64,000 nucleotides of DNA from Argentina anserina (lineage: Eukaryota > Streptophyta > Magnoliopsida > Rosales > Rosaceae), in the NCBI RefSeq assembly GCF_933775445.1, contig NC_065877.1, positions 23,498,001 through 23,562,000 of the forward strand, read 5' to 3'. The position numbers and the translations under genes were made by a program. Under the pieces are notes generated by a model. That model did not search any database. It was not told where the DNA came from and was given only the letters and a program-made list of their open reading frames with translations. This document shows, in pieces, positions 12,214 to 24,108 of the stretch (position 1 is its first letter; the number at the start of each line of letters is the position of its first letter).

Positions 12214-13358
12214 GGCATAAATGCCGATTTGCACCCCAAGTTTGGCTGAAAATGTCAATTTGCACCCTGAATTTGCATTTGAGTCAATTTACCTCATAAA
12301 CTTGGTAAAAATTGCCGATTTACACCCCGAACTTGTATTAGAGTCAATTTACCTCCTAAACTTGGTAAAAATTGCCGATTTGCACCACATCCGTTAAATT
12401 TAACTGTTTTTATCCAATTTTGCGTTACATGTCAAGCACATGAGGGGTAATGTTGTCATTTTCTATTTATATTTTTCTTAAAAATAAATAAAAATATTTT
12501 TTTAAATGAGGATTATTTTGTTAATCAAATTATTTATTTACATATTTTTTTCTACCTACTTAACCCTACTTTGAATTATATATTCAATATACCCACTCAT
12601 TCAAATATAGTGTGTTGTGTATAAATATATTTTTATATGTACACATCGTTGGAGGATGAATAAAACGAGAATAATAACGATGTAATAGAATAGAACGTAA
12701 CCGTTTATTGATTGATAAGGAGGCCAATATATAGGCATTACATAACCACAATCCCGTAGAATTCGGAGTCCTAATCTATTACAGATATGCGAATCTATCT
12801 CTAACAGGAAACCTAATAAGGTTAAGACACACACAATGGTAGAATAGTAATTCTCTCGGAACACACATTTATTTTTAATTTTCAATGTATTTATTTATTT
12901 ATATTTTTTCTAATATCTTTTAACATACTATATCACATAAAATAATAAATATATAAATCAATAACATGTTTCGAAAAAACAAACATTGTAGCAAGTGTTC
13001 CTCTTAAGTAATTTTATTAATTTATTTCATTATTCAATATGAATAAATATATAATGACAATATTACCCCTTAAATGTATGACATGTGACGCAAAATTGGA
13101 TAGAAATAGTTAAATTTAACGGATGGGTGCAAATCGGTAATTTTTACCAAGTTTAGGAGGTAAATTGACTCAAATAAAAGTTCGGGGTGTAAATCGGCAA
13201 TTTTTACCAAGTTTAGGAGGTAAATTGACTCAAATACAAGTTCGGGGTGTAAATCGGCAATTTTTACCAAGTTTAGGAGGTAAATTGACTCAAATACAAG
13301 TTCGGGGTGCAAATTGACAATTTCAGCCAAGTTTGGGGTGCAAATCGGCATTTATGCC
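12214..13358. mobile_element. Mutator-like MITE, copy 1
   Basis: The ends are long inverted repeats starting GGCATAAATGCCGATTTGCA on both sides. The element is flanked by a perfect 10-bp direct repeat, taaaataaac (12204-12213 and 13359-13368), which fits a Mutator-like (MULE) insertion. Each arm carries a 60-bp tandem unit (tttaccaagtttaggaggt in the right arm), with about two copies on the left and three on the right. The interior is AT-rich with no transposase, so the element is non-autonomous. A solo LTR is nested at 12647-12863. A degenerate second copy lies at 29314-30511. Confidence 0.85.
12647..12863 (-). mobile_element. Solo LTR nested in the Mutator-like MITE
   Basis: A 217-bp insertion flanked by a perfect 5-bp direct repeat CACAT (12642-12646 and 12864-12868). 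Read on the minus strand it begins TGTTCCGAGAG and ends CTCCAACG, close to the TG...CA ends of an LTR; the last base seems mutated. The sister MITE at 29.3-30.5 kb has the uninterrupted sequence gtacacatttattttta at the same place, which confirms both the insertion and its boundaries. It is most likely a solo LTR or TRIM-type LTR left by recombination. Confidence 0.8.
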
Positions 13359-13368
13359 TAAAATAAAC

Positions 13369-14324
13369 TCTTTGCTAAAACTATTGTAGCTTGCCTTATT
13401 ATTCCTAGTATCTGTAAGTCCCTAGTTTGATTTTTTTTTTGGCAGGAGTGCTTATGAGCATTTAGGGTAATTGATTCACATGCTTAGGCCCCAAGCCCCC
13501 CTGATCCATTTGATGCCGTAAAGTCAACTTTATCATTCTCTGTAAACGGCTGCTTCGTCTCCTTCTGCTTCTTCTACGACTGAGTTGGCCTCTTCTCCTG
13601 CTGTTGCGGAGTTTCCTTGGTGTTAACTCCTTGTCGTTTAGAGATGCACTGATGTCAACGGCAGCTGGAACAGCCATTGCGCCTCTCTGCTTTAAGATAG
13701 CGGAGAAGGTTTTTTAGGGCCGCTATGTTCGAATCCCCAGACTCATAATCGAAGTGGTCTGGGCGCCATCTCTTTCATTACAGGAGAGCCAATAGGGTAA
13801 TAATCGCGTATACGACCCAAGTCCATTCGTGATTTTAGGATTCTATTCTTAATTCCAGTCATCTTTCTCCGGCCACGACATTTGCACATTTAGATGCTAC
13901 TACCGTACTATCATTCTTGTGACTTGTAGAAGAGATATGAAATCAAAACCTCTATCTGAACTGATGAACCTTAACAATTGCAAAATTTGGCTCTCTGGTT
14001 TGTTATGTGGCAACATTCGTCCATGTTTTTTTGTTTGATATTAGTGTTTATATGAGCTAATGTTGCCCTTTTTTTCTTTCCGTATGATACTAAATATTGG
14101 AGCAAATGGTTTCCAAAGCTTAAAAACAAGTGTGTTTTTCATGCAGTGTTGGGAGTGAAGGATTATTGTTGATTCTAGTATACCATAATCACTGACACTT
14201 CTTAAATATCATCAAATTAAAAGATGTTCACATAATAGGCAACATGACTTAGGAAAGTAAAATACAAAGAAATTAACTTGAATTCAGGGTAGTATCTCCT
14301 TCCCTTGTAGTGCACTAGCATCAG
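13369..14324. other. Intergenic between two DNA transposons
   Basis: Contains a minus-strand Arg/Ser-rich open frame (13677 to 13462) that is short and has no recognisable domain. No gene is supported. Confidence 0.4.
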
Positions 14325-14854
14325 TAACACTACACCAAAAAGTGCAACAGACAATAGTCTAGTAACAACGATTGAAAAAACTTTCGTTTTGTGTTGATGA
14401 AAAGTCATTCCACAACATATATTACTATTTATTTGTTGTGCAAAATTGTGTAGGTGGTTAATTTTTATATAAAAGATTATTGTACAACGAACATAAAAAC
14501 TATTTGTTGTCAGACAAGAAAAAAAAGCCGCACTCCTTCTCCCAACCTGCTCCAATATGGATACCACTTAAATGATAATGTGCATGTCTTGTACTATATC
14601 ACACAACTGTTTACTTATATACATTGTAAGTCTAAATTTTTAGTGCATTCAGGCAATGATTTTAGTGTTTGTTGTTTAATTTACGTACGTTAATTCCCCA
14701 CATGCCTCAAACTGACACTCATCATCCCACTAGTGAGTTATATTTGACTCAAAGTTTTACCATCTTGTGCATTCACCCACACTCACACACATAATCTAAA
14801 TCCACAAATTGAAACCGGTTTTTTGAAATTCAAATTCAAGTTCAAATTCACAAA

Positions 14855-14873
14855 GAGAGAGAGAGAGAGAGAG
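14855..14873. repeat. (GA)n microsatellite
   Basis: A pure GA run inside the CACTA element. Confidence 0.8.
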
Positions 14874-15465
14874 AGGTCACCAGGTGAAGGTTGAGCCGGA
14901 ACAAGTGAAACGAGGAGTTGCATGAACAAATCGGCTTAGCTTTGCGCATACACTTCTGCGTCTTCAGAGGTTGCATGTGTAAATACCAGTAAACTGGTTG
15001 AGGGGTTTCAAAAATGAGATGCTGGAAAAGCTTTTGGTGACGGTGCGCCGCTCTGGAGGCACCGAGATGGCAGAGCTGGGTCTCGGGCAGTCGGAGAAGA
15101 CGGAGAGAGGAGAGCTGGGCTTTCTAGTTGTCGAAGAGAATGAAGAGAAAGAAAAAGAGAGAAAAGAGGCGTCTCAATTAGAAAAGGGAAAAGAAATGGT
15201 GGGTAGCAAATTTACACTAATGAACCATAGGTTTTGTCATTTTTCTATCATTCAACAAATGTACAAGATTTTTTTATGTGACTAGCAACATAAATATAGA
15301 AACAAGAGGAAAATTCCCAACTTTGCTAGTTTGTCATTTTTCAATTAGACAACAAATCATTTAGAATTTTGTTATGTGACTAGCAATTTTAACCCTTTTT
15401 TCTAGAAATTTTTCCACATTTGCAAGTTGAAGTTTATACCGTGTGAAAATTCAATTGTAACCCTA

Positions 15466-16745
15466 AATCCTAAACTGTAAACTTTAAACTCTAAAACAAA
15501 CCCCTAAACTCTAAACTTAAAACCCTAAACTCTAAAACCCAACCCCTAAACTCTAAAATACAAGCTCTAAAACTTAAACCCTAATCACACAACATACGTA
15601 AACAGTATTGTTGCATGAATTCGGTCAAATTGAATAAGCATAACTAATAACTATAGTTGACCTATGCAATCGAAACCTAAACTTTAATCGAATTTCGTGA
15701 AATTTGTACCATGACCATAGACCACGTTTCACTCTTGCAATGGCATCTAACGGCCGGGTTTTCCAAATTTCATTTCTTCAATCTTGTTAGTTAAATTGTT
15801 TTTGTTTACATATAACATAGCAAAAATTTATAGAACATAAATACTCACACATTGTTAGATTATACATAAATGCAAATGATTGAAGACCAATAAGATCGAG
15901 GAAACAAAATTTAGAAATTTCAATCATAAGATGTAATCGCAGTAGTGAAATGTCTTTATGGTACAAAATTCACCAAATTTTATTCATGTATCGATCACAT
16001 GGCCGATATATAGTTGTATAATTTTTCAATATTCAGACAAGAGAACAAAATACATATGTTGTGTGATTGGATGCAAATTACATATGTTCACACTTACAAT
16101 AAACAACGAACACTAAAGACCATTGTATGATTGGATGCAAAATATAATCCCAAAACCCAAAACTTTAAACTCTAAACTCAAAACCCTAAACTCTAAATCC
16201 TAAACTCTAAACAAACAATGTATGTAAACATTAGTAGTCTAGTACTGTTGTATGAATTCGGTCAAATCCAATAAGCATGACCAATAACTATAGTTGACCT
16301 GTGTGATCGAAGTCTAAACCTTAATGAAATTTCGTGAAATTTGTACCATAAGCCAGTTTCACTATTGCGATGGCATCTAACGGTTGAGTTTTCCAAATTT
16401 CATTTCCTCGGTCTTGTTAGTTTAAGACATTCTTGTTTAGATATAACATAGTAAAGAAGCTTACATATTACTAGATTATACATAAATACATATGTTTCAA
16501 GACCAACAAGATCGAGGAAACAAAATTTAGAAATTTCGACCGTAAGATGTAATCGCAGTAGTGAAATGTCCGTCTAGTACGAATTTCACAAAATTTTATT
16601 CATGTACAGAAATCGATCGCATGGACCAATTTACAGTTGTATAATTTTCAATATTCAGACAAGAGAACAAAGTACATATGTTGTATGATTGGATGCAAAG
16701 TACATATGCTTATACTTGCAAAAAACAACGAACACTAAAGATCAT
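15466..16745. repeat. Tandem duplication (~620-bp units) with telomere-like tracts
   Basis: Two diverged direct copies, roughly 15466-16140 and 16141-16745. Both open with strings of aaaccctaaac/aaactctaaac resembling the plant telomere repeat CCCTAAA. Both continue with the same order of landmarks: tgaattcggtcaaat, actatagttgacct, atttcgtgaaatttgtacca, gatggcatctaacgg, aagatgtaatcgcagtag and ttggatgcaaa. Copy boundaries are approximate. The duplication lies wholly inside the CACTA element. Confidence 0.75.
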
Positions 16746-19679
16746 TGTGTGTTTGCATGTAAAATCTAATCTTACAATAGAAATAAGTGTCTGTTGTATA
16801 ATGTATTACGAAGATATGCACAAGATGATAAAATTTTGAGCGAGGGTAAGGTAATGATGAGTGCCATTTTGGTGCATGCATGCAAATATTATACCTGCAA
16901 TAAACAACGAACAATAAAAAATCACTGTCTGATTGCATGTAGAATCTTATTTTATAATAGAAACAAGTATTTGTTGTACAATGCATTACAAAGTTTGGGT
17001 CGGTGAATTTTGAGCTTGAATATGTGTTTTCTGTGTGAATTCGCTTGAGAAATGAACGAGTTCAGTAGAATCAGAGCTTTTGATTTTGATTTTCTCTACT
17101 TCGTTTGAATTTCATGCACCGCGTGTGAGTTTCGATCTTCGAGCTCGATCTGGATTTCGATATCAATTTTTGTATCGCTGTGTGGATTTCGTTACTTTGG
17201 ATCTGAGCTCAGCTCGTTTATGCCTGTAATTCATAAATGAAGCGATTCAAAATTTAAACTCGGAGCTCATTTATGGTCGTTATCGTGTTTGATTGCAGAT
17301 GGGAGTAACTGCAGCCGGAGAAGCATATCAGTGATTCCTTACCCATTTTTTTGATTTGTTGAAGAGTTCACAAGCAAAGTAGAGTTGTGTATATTAGTTT
17401 TAGTTTTCAGCTAGTTTATGTGACTCCAGAGTATGAAGTGTTTGTGATATATGATCATAACTTCTATTAACTTCTGTTTTGATCTGCCACAGATCTCCAG
17501 CTTATTTGATACCCCATTTGCGAGCTCAATACTTGTGATGTAAAGAACAAATGCCTCTAACTGCCTAATACCTGATTAGAAGCTGGTACATGTGCTTGAA
17601 GAATCACAAAACACAATGTGCATTCATTTAAATATAATGCCTCTGTTAGTATACAAGAGCTCAATAGTCATGCTTCAATTTTGGCTTCAAAAGCTGAGAT
17701 GTGTCATTATAGATTCTCACTCTTTACCAATGCACTTTCTTCTATACTGTTACATGTAATACAAACTGCTGAAATGATAAAAAGAATGGAAACTTGCTCT
17801 CTATGTATGTTCCTTTATTGCTGATTTATAGTTATAGATTATATACTAAGAAAGCTTTGATATATGAACAGGAACAATGCAGACATTGGATGCAAGGCAT
17901 ATCGAACTGTTCTTGAGTGAGGGATTCTTCAAATTAGGTAACAATTTACCTTCTTGTGCTTTCGTTTGGTACTACTGTGATTTTGAGCTGTGGTGATGCA
18001 TCTCCAAATTCTCTGGATTCTTCAATTATGTTTTCTGGTGTTGTGCCATTTTGTGCTTATTACGTTTGGGACTACTGTGACATTAAGCTGTGGTGATATA
18101 TACCTAATTTAAACTTTGGTTATGATATATAGCTGCGAGGCAACAAATCAAGGATGTTGCTATTCCATTTTGGGGGTAGAGAGTCGGTTTTACTTTGTGT
18201 GGAACTTCAATATGTCGAATCTTCATGTAAAAAGCTTTGGTTTACAGCCCTGCAGTGCTGCAATGACCATTGAACTGGATTGATGTGAATTGTTTGTAAT
18301 TTATCTAGGGTTCCTTGGCTTTCTTTTTAGAACCAGAAGATAGTAATGGCAAGAGAGTACCGATGCTATTAGTTGTACTAATTGTTTTTATTGTTCATCT
18401 AATTTTTGGTCTTGAGAAGTTTCATTACTGTGTAGTGTGCCTAGTAAATTCTTGAGTTTTCTGGTTGCCTCTACACTATTTACTTGTGTTCTCACTAGAC
18501 CTCTTGAATTCCAGGAGTTATGGGCGAAGCATTTGTGTGAGTATAGCTACCAAAAGTCCTCGATCACCTGGTGGTGGTGGTGGTGGTTACCGTGGGGGTG
18601 ACATTAGCTATTAAACAGTTGATCTCAATAACAAATTGGATATCACCTGGTGGTATAGGTACTATATACTATTTGGTGAAATGACATAAACCATCAAGGC
18701 TCTGTAATATACAAACTATTAGTGAATGAATGCTCAAATGAATGCTACAACAGATTTAGTATTTTTATTTTCATCATTGTACCCAATATGGTCGCACAAT
18801 GCTTTCATGTTAAAATTGGATATCATGCAACGCAACTTCTTTGAAGAACTTGTCATATACTTTAATATACACAACAAAAACCATTAAAATTGGTTGTGCA
18901 AAGCTCAAACAGACAATGATGAATTTTTAAAATTTGTTGTACAAAGCTCAATCAGACAAGGGTGTTTCCCCAAATATTAGTTGTGTGAAGCTATGCAATT
19001 CTCAATTACACAATGATAGTTTCTTAATTACATACTAGTTGTGCAAATAAAAATCACACAATGGTGATTCCGTTAAACTTCATTGTGCCAATAGAAATCA
19101 CACAATGATCATTCCGTTAAACTTCGTTGTACAAATAGAAATAACACAATGGTATTCCATTTAATTTCGTTGTGTCAATAACGCGCATGACATGTCTTGC
19201 TGCGTAAAGACATCTCCGTGCATAGGCATCTGCCGAGTTTTGTTACAACGATGTTTTAAAGACGTTATATGTATATCTAGTCACATAATGATTTTTTCAC
19301 TGTTATCTAATTATTTTCATCACACAACGGTTTGATACACAACGGTTCTTATTTATATCAGATAATGGTTTTAGCTATTATCTGTTGCATTTTTGGTTGT
19401 GGTGTAACATGTCATATATATGTATAAGGTGATCCGAAAGACTCAAATTCTAGATAACTTGCAAAACATGACAGACCTTGTATTCAAAACAACATGGAAT
19501 AGAAAATCTCAGTCATTAATACAATAGCTAAACTCGTCAGTTAATTTTTCCGAGCTTTAACTTTTAATTTTCAGGTGTTTTATGGGTTAATTTTCTCTGC
19601 AATACTTTTGTTGGCACAAGTAAAAACAAAAACAAAAGAAAGGTGACGAGCGAGAGTAGTTGAAATCTGTAGGCATCAG

Positions 19680-19962
19680 ATGGTGACACGGCATGTCGTT
19701 AACTCTGTTAAGCGGCACCAGGTGGCAGTCGTTTCTTCCATTTTCCATCACCCTTTTGATCACAACTCTCCCTCTTCTTCTTCTTCTTCTTCTTCTTCTT
19801 CTTCTTCATTTTTACAGAGAGCTAGCTCCTCTGCATTTTCACCTCAGGTAATGAAATTAGGTTCATTTTCACGCACTAGTTTGGAAATTTGATGTAATTA
19901 GTGAACGGGTATGTTTGCGTCGACAGGTTGAAAGCGAAGCCTAGAGTTCACAGAGAAGAATG
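19680..19962 (+). promoter_or_regulatory. DRM 5' leader with upstream ORF and leader intron
   Basis: A frame from ATG 19680 runs through the CTT repeat to a CAG|GTAATG donor near 19848. Splicing to the acceptor gtcgacag at about 19926 would close it quickly at a TAG (V-E-S-E-A-stop). This makes a potential upstream ORF of about 60 codons ahead of the main start at 19960. Leader introns and uORFs can lower or tune translation. The transcript start itself cannot be placed. Confidence 0.4.
19773..19808 (+). repeat. (CTT)n microsatellite in the DRM 5' leader
   Basis: About 12 trinucleotide repeats. They fall in a small upstream open frame (from ATG 19680) that would be in the 5' leader of the DRM gene. 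Confidence 0.8.
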
Positions 19963-22900
19963 GTACTACTACTTCTTCATTGCTTTCTTCCTAAGCTTGC
20001 TACATCCTTTTACAAGTTTCAATTTCTTAATATTTGGGTAAAATATTTGTGGGTTTCTTAAAGATTTGTTCTTTCCTGCTTAAAGATTCGGTCTTTGTTT
20101 GATTTTTTATGGTTGTATTGTCGAGTTTGAGTGCAACCTTGAGTTAGTGGACTAAGTGGATGTTGTTCTGTTTAATTTCCATGTGGCTCAATTAGTAATG
20201 TAGTATTCGCCTGTCGATTTTACGACCTTTTCTTGTTCATGTGTGTGTATATGTTTGATGTTGTGCAGGATGGAAGTAGTACTTCTAGTGTGGAAGGCAT
20301 TGATATCGATTGGGACACAGAAGATGAGCTTGAATTGGACAACTTTACGCTGTCTCCTTCCAAGTTTGGAACTTACAGGCGGCGAAGCGAATATGGTATG
20401 TGGGGAGGTAAATGAATTTGCATCAAAATGTTATGAAAATTGCTTTTGTTATTACTGGTATATTCATGAGGTGGGTTAGTTATTTTATGAAAGTAGGGGT
20501 AATACTGGCTTCTAGTTGTGTGTTCTTGGAAACTCGGTTAACATAGTGATGCTTTGGGTTACATGAGCAAATTTTCGTTGCATATTCCTGAAACATTTTT
20601 TTTGTGCATGTGGTTGCTGATAGTGTTACCTATTTGATTTGTAAGTTTTCTGAAGTACATTCTGTGTGAATTAGTAACTTTCTTAATACTCCCAACACTT
20701 AATCCGTAGACTTGGTGAAGTTTCTAACTTTGTGAGACGTTTTTTTTTTCTCAGCTCAAACACACCTCGTTTGAGTCTGGCCCAAGTATATATATATAGA
20801 ACCTCAGATTTGGATGACTATATGGCATCTAGCGCTCTTTTGTTTATTATAGAAGCAAGCATGAGATGTAGATAACTAACATACAGTTCCTTTTTTCGTC
20901 CTGCAGGGGAGCTCATCTCCAAGTTCTTCCAACTCCAAGGTTCTTGATCAGTTCATGGGGATGGGATTTTCTAAGAAGATGGTTGAAAAAGCAATTGACG
21001 AACATGGTGAAACCACTTTTCATTCATATAGGAACATGTTGTTCTCCTGCTGTATCTATAACCCTTCTAATGTAAAACTTGTTTGATGAAATATCCAGGA
21101 GAAGAAAATACAGATGCAATTCTGGAAATGCTCCTCACATATTCAGTGAGTTTAACAATCTTTCACACATACTGGTGCCCTCTTAAATATAGTATTGTGA
21201 GTTTTGTTAACTTGGTTGCCAATACTTTTAGAATCTTACATCAGACTTTGCACCTGAGGGGTGGGGAGGGGTTGTTGGCAGAGCTTGCATGTAATGCTAA
21301 TTTAACTTTTGCTGTCAGCCATAGGTGTTAAATTTAGCAGCACAGCGCTACCATCATTTCTGCTAATTTCTTCTCTTCCTTCTTTCTCTTTACTCTCTGT
21401 GCAGTACCTTTTAATTGTAAGGTGTATTTCTCATACTTCTCATATTAGTTATAAACTTATAATACAGCCCCACGGTCATTTACTGTCTACTTCAGAGTCC
21501 CTTCTTTCCAGCGTAGATGATTTCGATTCCGGCGATTTCTAAACTCAACCTTATGTGTCATACGATAGATAATTAAGTGGGATATTGTTAGTGTTATTAG
21601 TTGTTCAGATGCACATTTATTTTATTCCAAGATATATGTGTCATAGGTATTTGACTCTCCTTTTTGCATCTTTTAATAATGTAGACTGATCTTGACTTAC
21701 AAGGAAAGGAAGGAAATAATCTACAACGTTCATCAAATTTTTTTCAACTGTTTTTCAGGTTTTGGAAAGTTCTTCACAAGAACTGCAGCAAACTGATTCA
21801 GATTACTTCTCAAGAAGCTTTCTTGATGACTTTTCAGATTTGGACATCTCTAGTGATGAGGTAGTGATTGGATTCTCGAATAGCTTTCTTTCGTTAGAGC
21901 TCTCATTTATTCTGAGCTTAGCCATGGCTCTTCTTTATATTATTCAGCAAGACCGTATCATAATCTCTTAACTTGTTGTATTCTATATTTCTTATTATTG
22001 TCGATGAGTAATAAGCTTATAAATGTAGGGTTATGACAACAACAAGTGACTTGCCTCATAAAACGTAGTTCACCTATTTTGCAGGAAAACACAAGTCCTA
22101 CATCCGAGGAGGTGAAGCTGCTCATGTCCTTAATCAAAATGGGGTACACAGAAGAGGAAGCTTCCATAGCTATTGAAAGATGTGGTATCATTTTAGTTTT
22201 ATATATAATCCATTATGCTGATTTAGATTTTTTTAGAGATTCCGGTACGTACACATGTCCAAATTAGTTGCTTCATTCTTTTCTTTAAACCAACTACTCT
22301 ATCCCTTAAATTTGCAGGTTTGAGCTCGTCACTTCTGGAATTGACTGATTTTTTATCTGCTGCTCAATTGGCAAAGGCAGAAGATGCCCTTCTTCCTCTT
22401 GAACAAAAGGTCCTCTAATCCCTTTATTTTCCCATTGACTATTAAACATCTTCAATTTATACGCCAATCAGTCTATTTGTTGTATATGTTTGATAGATTG
22501 TGATTGCAGCGTCTGGTTTTGTAGCCCGGACTGAAGCGTCTACACAATGATGATCATAAGAAGAAAAGGAAACTTTTGATTGATGAAGTGTCGAAAAGGA
22601 AAAGGCAGAATAGGTTCATAGGGGAAGATAATGAGACTGTTCGTCTCCCAAAGCCAATGATTGGGTTTGGTATTCCAAGTGGACCGTACCAATCTTACAG
22701 AAATCTTCCAAAGGTAGCCATTGGACCTCCCTATTTTTATTACGAGAATGTAGCCCTTACTCCCAAAGGGGCTTGGGACACTATATCCAGATTTCTATAT
22801 GATGTCCCACCTGAATTTGTTGACTCTAAGCACTTCTGTGCTGCTGCCAGAAAAAGAGGTTATGTGCACAATCTTCCAATAGAGAATAGATTTCCTCTTG

Positions 22901-24007
22901 TTCCGCTACCCCCACAAACCATACATGAAGCATTTCCATTGTCAAGAAAGTGGTGGCCTTCATGGGATACACGGACAAAGCTAAACTGCTTAGTAACATG
23001 CCATTCAAGTGCAAAGTTAACAGAGAGGATCATGAAGGCTCTTGAGGGCTACGATGACATTCCACCGGAAGAAGTTCAGCGGGGTGTAATGCATGAATGT
23101 CGGAAGTGGAATTTAGTGTGGGTTGGAAAAAATAGGGTTGCCCCACTTGAGCCTGATGAATTTGAAATGCTTTTGGGTTTTCCAAAGAACCACACCAGGG
23201 GTATAAGCAGGACTGATAGATATAAATCTCTCGGGAATGCATTTCAGGTACTACTTTTTGCTGGAATTAGTTTTCCATTAGAGCTTCTTTTTTCCTTTTT
23301 TTTTTCTTTTTTTTGCAAATTGTGATGCAGTTATTCATAAGTACATATATATATATAATATATGTATAACCCTGTAAAAGAGTTTCGTTGTTTCTGTGGT
23401 TTCATTCTTATAATATTATGTCAGCAGAAGCATGAAACTATTGGTTGTGCTCATGACTGCTAACCTTATATTTTGAGCTTTCCTATCAACTGCCACATAA
23501 CTGTTCAATTCAGATAAACCATGTTTGTTATATACACTTCTCAGACAATTTACTTATGAGTTCAACCTAATCCAGATTGACACCGTGTCATACCACTTGT
23601 CTGTTTTGCGAGACATGTTTCCGAATGGCATCAACGTCCTTTCTCTTTTCTCTGGGATAGGTGGGGCAGAAATAGCCCTTCATCGGCTTGGTATCCATAT
23701 GAAGAATGTTGTGTCTCTAGAGATTTCAGAAGTGAACAGAAATGTTTTGAGGTGTTGGTGGGAGCAGACAAAGCAAACCGGGAATTTAATTCACCTTCCT
23801 GATGTGCAAGAGCTGAATGCTGCCCACTTGGAACAGTTTATAAGTGCATTCGGCGGATTTGATTTTATAATTGGTGGCAGTCCCTGTAACAATCTTACAG
23901 GTAGCAATCGATATCATCGAGATGGACTCGAGGGGAAAGAATCTTCACTTTTCTATCATTACTTCCGAATACTGGACTTGGTCAAGTCTATTATGGCAGG
24001 TATATAA
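19960..24007 (+). CDS. DRM2: DRM-type de novo cytosine DNA methyltransferase
   Basis: Nine exons: 19960-19962 (ATG only), 20269-20407, 20907-21006, 21099-21145, 21759-21860, 22085-22184, 22318-22409, 22525-23247 and 23576-24007; about 578 residues. DRM enzymes methylate cytosine in all contexts in the nucleus, guided by 24-nt siRNAs (RNA-directed DNA methylation). Seen in order: an acidic N-terminus (DIDWDTEDELELDNF); UBA domain 1 (VLDQFMGMGFSKKMVEKAI); a second UBA-like domain (LLMSLIKMGYTEEEASIAIE); then the rearranged catalytic domain, with the C-terminal motifs first (YYENVALTPKG, LNCLVTC, GFPKNHTRG, SLGNAFQ) and the SAM-binding motifs after them (NVLSLFSGIGGAEIALHRLG; catalytic loop GGSPCNN with its Cys). 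This motif order is diagnostic for DRM. All joins from exon 3 onward keep frame. Exon 2 conflicts with exon 3 by one base (see findings). The stop after VKSIMAGI agrees with family length. Whether it is DRM1 or DRM2 cannot be decided. Confidence 0.9.
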
Positions 24008-24108
24008 GTAATCCACATGAAACTGGTCATGTTCTGAAGAGACTAAGAATGGTACACCAAAAACAAGGAGTCCTGTTCTGTAATAATGTTGAGCTTTTCA
24101 TGATGCAG
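24008..24108 (+). other. DRM 3' UTR or intron
   Basis: Sequence just after the DRM stop codon. The last coding bases GCAG|GTATAT also form a strong splice donor, so this stretch could be either 3' UTR or an intron leading to the exons at 24109, 24210 and 25285. Confidence 0.4.

Larger units (their letters stand above)
14328..19404. mobile_element. CACTA-type (En/Spm) DNA transposon, non-autonomous
   Basis: The left end starts CACTACACCAAAAAGTGCAA and the right end, reverse-complemented, starts CACCACAACCAAAAATGCAA; similarity continues through CAGA(C/T)AATAG. A 3-bp duplication TAA flanks both ends (14325-14327, 19405-19407), as expected for CACTA elements. Both subterminal regions carry many short copies of motifs such as tgttgtgcaaa and cacacaatggt, typical of transposase-binding arrays. 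No transposase frame survives. The interior holds a duplicated ~620-bp block, telomere-like tracts, and less AT-rich, exon-like sequence at 17.0-18.6 kb that may be captured host DNA. The right end lies about 550 bases upstream of the DRM start codon. Confidence 0.8.

Noticed and set aside
13070..13351. Minus-strand frame with repeated LVKIADLHPELVFESIYL
   Set aside because: Arises from the 60-bp units in the MULE-like arm; no start context or family match.
13462..13677. Arg/Ser-rich minus-strand frame
   Set aside because: Basic low-complexity peptide without a recognisable domain or supporting splice structure.
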